Shown here one piece after another: positions 59,924-64,000 of a stretch of DNA of 64,000 nt. The notes under the pieces are model-generated. The model ran no database searches. It saw only the letters and a list, made by a program, of their open reading frames with translations, and was not told where the DNA came from. The stretch's first letter is position 1. The number at the start of each line of letters is the position of its first letter. The translations under genes were made by a program, and so were the position numbers. Source of the DNA: an uncultured Amaricoccus sp. (GTDB lineage Bacteria; Pseudomonadota; Alphaproteobacteria; Rhodobacterales; Rhodobacteraceae). The stretch is taken from NCBI RefSeq assembly GCF_937891315.1, contig NZ_CALAGI010000141.1, positions 16,907-80,906 of the forward strand, given 5' to 3'.

Positions 59924-61525
59924 TCACGTCCCGTATTGCGCGCCGGCCGCGTCGCGTGCCTGCGCGGCGGCGACGATCGCATCGGCGACGCGCAGCGCGT
60001 TCGCGGCGATCGTCAGGCTCGGGTTGATCCCGGTCGAGGTCGGCATGAAGGACGCGTCCGAGACATAGAGATTGTCGATCCCATGCGCCTTGCAGCTGGC
60101 ATCGAAGGCACTGGTCCGCGGATCGGTCCCGAAGCGGGCCGTGCCGCAGGCGTGCGACAACGACAGCTCGGGTCCCATGTGCAGGTAGGAGGACCGCTGC
60201 CGGCCGAGGCCGGTCTTGATCATCCGCCGGAAGATCCGCCGCCGCGCCAGCAGTTCGGCGGTCAGCGTGTATTCGAACTCGATCCGCTCGGGGCGTGCCG
60301 GGTCGAAGACGATCCGGTTGTGCCGGTACGGCAGGTCTTCGAGCAGACCCTGGAAGATGCGGGCATCGCCGAAGATCTTCGCCCCGGCGAAGGCCGGCAC
60401 CCGCGCGAAGGCGCGCAGCGGCGTCAGGCGGCGGAGGGTCGACTGGTCGAACCTCTCCTTCAGATACTTGACGATATCGCCATAGGAGGCGCTGAGGCCC
60501 ATCGACTGGAAATGGCCGTAGCGCACGCCGTCCCGCTGATAGAAGTCGCGCACCGAGATGGTATTGACCGGGCCGGTGAAATCCGCGCGGCGCTCCGGCC
60601 AGACGGCGATCCGCTCGTAGAGCTTGAACATCAGGTTGCCGCCGATCACGCCCGAGTCGTTCGCCACACCGTTCGGCCAGTCCGCGCTGGTCGAGGCGAG
60701 CAGGATCCGCGGCGTGCCGAAGGTGCCGGCCGCCAGCACGAAGCGACGCGCGCGCAGGCGAAGCCGCTCGCCGCCACGCACGGCCTCGAGATGGGTGATC
60801 CGGTCCCGTGTCCCGCGCAGCGCCCGGATCTCGCACCGATCGAGGAGCGCCGCGCGCCCCGTCGAGAGCGCCGGCTCGACACCCGCCGAGCGCCCGTCCA
60901 TCTTGCAGTCGCGCCCGCATTTGCGCCCGAAGCATTCCGCGCAGCCGGGCAGGTAGCGCACCCCGACATGCTTGCGATAGGGATGCAGCCCCTCGCGCCG
61001 GAAGGCCGCGATCATCGCCGCGTCGCCCTCCGACAGCGGCGGCGCCTGGCGCAGCGTCCGCGGCGGATCGGGCGTCAGCGGATCGGGTTCGCCGCAGACA
61101 TCGAGGATCTGCTCGGCCATCTCGAAATAGGGCAGCATCTCGTCATAACTGACCGGCCAGCCGCCGGTCGGATGCGGGATCTCGGCGCTGTCGTCGATAT
61201 CATGCCGCTCGGGCCGCTCCAGCGTCGCGGCGTAGAAGGCCGATGTTCCGCCCACCCCGGTGCCGAATGGCCCATAGAGCGTGGTGGATCGTCCGTCGAT
61301 CACCTGATGGATCGGCCGCGGCCAGTAGCCGAGCGCCGCCCGCTCGTCCGGGTCCTCGACGTCGGGCATCCATTCCGACGCCTCGGCGCGCGGCGCGTTC
61401 GGTCCGGTCTCGACATAGAGCACCGACAGGCCGCGCTCGGCGAGCCGCCGCCCGACCACGCCGCCGCCCATCCCGGCGCCGACGACGATCACATCCCATT
61501 CCTTGTCGACGAGATGCGCGGTCAT
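59924..61525 (-). CDS. GMC-family FAD-dependent oxidoreductase
   Basis: 533 residues. The FAD-binding start is WDVIVVGAGMGGGVVGRRLAERGLSVLYVETGP (~10-42). The GMC-specific second motif is LYGPFGTGVGGTSAFYAATLERP, and the C-terminal block is LSHACGTARFG...VSDASFMPTSTGINPSLTIAANALRVAD, which holds the active-site His and Asn region. A cysteine-rich CAECFGRKCGRDC near 215 resembles the CxxC-type cluster of related alcohol/sugar dehydrogenases. No Tat signal is visible. It converges on the phosphopantetheinyl transferase with nine bases between the stops. It may oxidise a hydroxyl of the polyketide or sugar; this is only inference. Confidence 0.88.
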   Translation of the reverse strand: MTAHLVDKEWDVIVVGAGMGGGVVGRRLAERGLSVLYVETGPNAPRAEASEWMPDVEDPDERAALGYWPRPIHQVIDGRSTTLYGPFGTGVGGTSAFYAATLERPERHDIDDSAEIPHPTGGWPVSYDEMLPYFEMAEQILDVCGEPDPLTPDPPRTLRQAPPLSEGDAAMIAAFRREGLHPYRKHVGVRYLPGCAECFGRKCGRDCKMDGRSAGVEPALSTGRAALLDRCEIRALRGTRDRITHLEAVRGGERLRLRARRFVLAAGTFGTPRILLASTSADWPNGVANDSGVIGGNLMFKLYERIAVWPERRADFTGPVNTISVRDFYQRDGVRYGHFQSMGLSASYGDIVKYLKERFDQSTLRRLTPLRAFARVPAFAGAKIFGDARIFQGLLEDLPYRHNRIVFDPARPERIEFEYTLTAELLARRRIFRRMIKTGLGRQRSSYLHMGPELSLSHACGTARFGTDPRTSAFDASCKAHGIDNLYVSDASFMPTSTGINPSLTIAANALRVADAIVAAAQARDAAGAQYGT

Positions 61526-61717
61526 CTCACGCGACCAACCGGGCAGCGGAGCGGCGGCCCCGCCCCCAAGACACAAGAACTCCGAAAGGCACGGCCATCA
61601 CATACTCCGGAAAGTCCGGGACTAAAGTCATTCTTAATCGTTACCTTCGAATGAAGATCATGGCCTGAATGTCGGACGCGGATCGCGCCGGGGCCTCTGA
61701 GCGGAGGAGACGCGCCG

Positions 61718-62683
61718 ATGCCCCCGAACCCGATCCGGAAGCTCCGGCGCGCCCTTCCCGCGCTGGTCCTGCTCGTCGTCTCGGCCTGCGGCGCGCTCTC
61801 CCGCTGCGCCGCGCCGCGCCCGCTCGACGACGTCTCGATGGCCGCGCTCTACGCGAATCCGCCGCCGCCGCCCGCCGGGCCGCTCGCGGTCTTCCATCTC
61901 GGCCACAGCCTTGTCGGACGCGACATGCCCGCGATGCTCGCCCAGCTCTCGGGTCCCGGCGCGCGCTATGACAGTCAGCTCGGCTGGGGAACCCCTCTGA
62001 AGGCGCATTGGGGCGACGCCGCGATCAACGGCTTCGACGCCGAGAACGCGCATCCCCGCTTCCGCGACGCGAAGGAGGCCCTGGCGAGCGGCGACTACGA
62101 CGCCGTGGTCCTGACCGAGATGGTCGAGATCCGCGATGCGATCCGATCCTTCGCCAGCTGGGACTATCTCGCCCGCTGGGCGAAGCTTGCCTGGGAGGGC
62201 GATCCGGCGGCGCGGGTCTATCTCTACGAGACCTGGCATCCGCTCGACGATCCGGAGGGTTGGCTGAACCGGCTCGACCGCGACCCGAAGCGTTACTGGG
62301 AGGACGAGATCCTGCGCCCCGCCCTCGCCGCCGACGGGGGGCGCCCGATCTATGTCATCCCCGCCGGCGACGTGCTGGCCGCCTTTTCCCGGGCGGTCGC
62401 GGCCCGCGGCGGCCTGGACGGGATCGCGGGGCCGGAGGATCTCTTCGCGCTGATGCCCGATGGCGCGCGGGACCAGATCCATCTGGGTGATCTCGGCGCC
62501 TATCTCGTCGCGCTGACGCACTATGCCGTGCTCTATCAGCGGAGCCCCGTCGGCCTGCCCTACGCGCTGCTCCGCGCCGATGGAACTCCGGCGACGGCGC
62601 CGGGCGCGGAGGCCGCGCGGCTGATGCAGGAAACCGTCTGGCAGGTGGTGCGTGGCCACCCGCTGACCGGCGTACCCAGGTAA
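61718..62683 (+). CDS. SGNH/GDSL-like lipoprotein, possible esterase or acyltransferase
   Basis: 321 residues. A hydrophobic signal with lipobox LLVVSAC places the lipidated Cys at ~24, so the mature protein is anchored to a membrane. The remainder fits a divergent SGNH fold: block I is FHLGHSLVGRDMPAML (Ser in GHS), a central DAVVLTEMVEIRDAI and a late DQIHLGDLGAYLVALTHYAVL, whose D-x-x-H can supply the catalytic Asp and His. Relatives add or remove acyl groups on glycans. GCGGAGGAGACG gives a good ribosome-binding site. It is divergent from the GMC gene and upstream of a second protein with the same N-terminal motif. Confidence 0.65.
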   Translation: MPPNPIRKLRRALPALVLLVVSACGALSRCAAPRPLDDVSMAALYANPPPPPAGPLAVFHLGHSLVGRDMPAMLAQLSGPGARYDSQLGWGTPLKAHWGDAAINGFDAENAHPRFRDAKEALASGDYDAVVLTEMVEIRDAIRSFASWDYLARWAKLAWEGDPAARVYLYETWHPLDDPEGWLNRLDRDPKRYWEDEILRPALAADGGRPIYVIPAGDVLAAFSRAVAARGGLDGIAGPEDLFALMPDGARDQIHLGDLGAYLVALTHYAVLYQRSPVGLPYALLRADGTPATAPGAEAARLMQETVWQVVRGHPLTGVPR

Positions 62684-62814
62684 CGCCGCCGATTTACCAA
62701 CCAGCCGCGCCGAACTGGAGCGGCCAGGCCCCGCGGGCTAGTCTGCGCGGGATCGGACTGGCGGCGGGACCGCGGCCCGATGCCACCGCCTCCGCGCACT
62801 GAAGGAAACGCCCG

Positions 62815-64000
62815 ATGGGGGAATATTCGCTCGCCGACGACGTGCTCTTCATTGGTCACAGTCTGGTCGGAACCGAAATCCCGCGAATGCTGGCCGACGT
62901 GGTTCAATCCCGCGGTGGCGCGGGCAAGGTGACATACCAGGTCATCAACGGCACCCCGCTCGTCTGGAACTGGGAGCATTCGGCCGAGGCGGAGGGCCTG
63001 CCAAGGGTGCTCCACGGCGAATGGGGCGATCCGTTCGACGCCCCCTCGCCGAAGCTCGCCGCCCGGCTCCAGCAAATCGCATGGCAGGTCGCCGGGCCCC
63101 ATGTCGGCCCTGGCCCGCGCCGCGCCGAGGCGCCGGCCACCGGGTCGATGCTGATTCCGGTCCGCCTCGACGTCGTGGCGCCGGCGGCCGCGGCACCCGA
63201 GGTCGCGCCCGCCCAGGGTCTCGCCAATCCGTCGCTGGCCATGGGGTTGAACGGGATTTCCGACTGGTCGACCGAGCATCCCTTTCTCGATCTGATGAAA
63301 TCCGCCCGCGCCTGGACCGGCCACCTGCCCGGCCAGTGGGGCGGCTGGTCGGACCTTGAGCTCCGCGCCGGCGGCTATCTCGACGCCGACGGCTGGCTGA
63401 AGTCGATGCCGGAGGAGCTGGAAGGCGTTGCGACCATCCTGCTCACCGACCAGCCGGCCGAGGCGAAGGCTCTCGCCGGGCGCTACCGCGTCGCCTACGA
63501 GGGCGAGGGGACGCTGGAGATCATGGGCGCCATCGGCAACGTCGTGCGCCGCCCGGGCGAGATCCGTTTCGACTTCACCCCCGGTGGGCCGGGCAGCATG
63601 GTGGTGCTGACCATCAAGGCGACCGACCCGAATGGCACCGGCGACTATCTCCGCGACATCCGCGTGGTCCGCGAGGAGAACATCGCCCTCGACGAGGCGG
63701 GGGCGCTGTTCGATCCGGTCTGGATCGCGCGCATCGGCGACCTGCGGATGGTCCGCTTCATGGACTGGATGGCGGCCAACGACTCGCCGGTGACGGACTG
63801 GGCGCAACGGCCAGAACCAGGCGACTATACCTATTCCGCCGCTGGCGTTCCGGTCGAGGTGATGGTAGCGCTCGCCAACCAGATCGGCGCCGATCCTTGG
63901 TTCACCATGCCGCACCAGGCCGACGACGCCTATGTCAGGGCCTTCGCCACCTACGTCCGCGACCATCTCGATCCGCGGCTCAGGGCGCATGTCGAATATT
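62815..64000 (+). CDS. Large secreted-type protein with SGNH-like N-terminal fragment (3' truncated by window)
   Basis: The first 395 codons of a frame that stays open to the window edge. Residues ~8-30 (DDVLFIGHSLVGTEIPRMLADV) repeat block I of the preceding lipoprotein, but the rest of an SGNH domain is not evident. From ~140 (LNGISDWSTEHPFLDLMKSARAWTGHLPGQWGG) it resembles large proteins common in marine Rhodobacterales, often with C-terminal RTX calcium-binding repeats. The block GDLRMVRFMDWMAANDSPVTDWAQRP and the AALANQ-like VMVALANQIGADPWFTMPHQADDAYV belong to that region, which looks glycoside-hydrolase-like. No signal peptide is present, consistent with C-terminal type I secretion. 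Start ATG follows GAAGGAAACG. Confidence 0.7.
   Translation, partial: MGEYSLADDVLFIGHSLVGTEIPRMLADVVQSRGGAGKVTYQVINGTPLVWNWEHSAEAEGLPRVLHGEWGDPFDAPSPKLAARLQQIAWQVAGPHVGPGPRRAEAPATGSMLIPVRLDVVAPAAAAPEVAPAQGLANPSLAMGLNGISDWSTEHPFLDLMKSARAWTGHLPGQWGGWSDLELRAGGYLDADGWLKSMPEELEGVATILLTDQPAEAKALAGRYRVAYEGEGTLEIMGAIGNVVRRPGEIRFDFTPGGPGSMVVLTIKATDPNGTGDYLRDIRVVREENIALDEAGALFDPVWIARIGDLRMVRFMDWMAANDSPVTDWAQRPEPGDYTYSAAGVPVEVMVALANQIGADPWFTMPHQADDAYVRAFATYVRDHLDPRLRAHVEY

Larger units (their letters stand above)
43008..62683. other. Candidate glyco-polyketide biosynthetic locus
   Basis: Grouping of the GT2, Wzy-like, GT4, PKS, GT2, NRPS-like, PPTase, GMC and SGNH-like genes. The six plus-strand genes 44149-59914 have spacers of 19, 92, 5, 61 and 34 bases and are probably one transcript. 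The NRPS-like enzyme cannot accept an upstream chain (its condensation lobe lacks HHxxxDG) and has no release domain; the PKS has no loading module but ends in a thioesterase. Together they make one two-step line: NRPS-like first, PKS second. The surrounding glycan genes suggest that the product is glycosylated or decorates a polysaccharide. Boundaries are inferred. Confidence 0.7.

Noticed and set aside
62734..62765. CCCGCG/CGCGGG inverted repeat upstream of the last gene
   Set aside because: Short arms, a ten-base loop and very high local GC make chance occurrence likely.

Overview
The window is about 64 kb of dense, GC-rich DNA with strong G/C bias at third codon positions. The gene content points to an alphaproteobacterium, probably in the Rhodobacterales/Rhizobiales range. 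The main signs are an HDAC-like gene, xseB, ispA and dxs run, a heterotetrameric sarcosine oxidase operon (soxBDAG), a five-gene urea ABC transporter, and an end-of-window protein that resembles large secreted proteins of marine Rhodobacterales. The taxonomic call is inference from gene content. I saw no rRNA, tRNA, CRISPR array, insertion sequence or phage gene.

Left part (1-31 kb): the 3' end of hflX converges on miaA. Divergent from miaA is an oligopeptide-type ABC importer: a Tat-exported binding protein, two permeases and one fused double ATPase. A type I secretion ATPase and its HlyD-type adaptor follow. On the minus strand come a HisC-like aminotransferase, valS, soxBDAG (transcribed B-D-A-G) and a DbpA-like DEAD-box helicase; efp is divergent from the helicase. 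From 22.4 to 30.8 kb, four minus-strand genes form a tight run. In transcription order they are a transglutaminase/DUF2126 amidoligase fusion, a circularly permuted ATP-grasp/alpha-E fusion, a stand-alone transglutaminase-like protein and gamma-glutamyltransferase. This is a predicted peptide or amide synthesis and hydrolysis system of unknown product.

Middle part (31-43 kb): urtABCDE, with a cluster of NtrC-like palindromes upstream of urtA; a small DMT-type membrane protein; the HDAC-xseB-ispA-dxs operon; and a short fumarylacetoacetase-like protein that has lost its metal-binding residues.

Right part (43-64 kb): the most unusual region. Polysaccharide-type genes (two GT2 glycosyltransferases, a GT4 glycosyltransferase, a Wzy/O-antigen-ligase-like membrane protein) are interleaved with a one-module type I PKS (KS-AT-KR-DH-ACP-TE) and an NRPS-like enzyme (formyltransferase, headless condensation domain, adenylation domain interrupted by a luciferase-like flavin monooxygenase, carrier protein). 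A phosphopantetheinyl transferase activates the carriers, and a GMC oxidoreductase and an SGNH-like lipoprotein flank them. My reading is that the NRPS-like enzyme loads and formylates an oxidised glycine, the PKS extends it once, and the product is attached to or released near a glycan. The domain layout is seen directly; the product is inference. The window ends inside a large protein that begins with an SGNH-like fragment and may be a type I secretion substrate.
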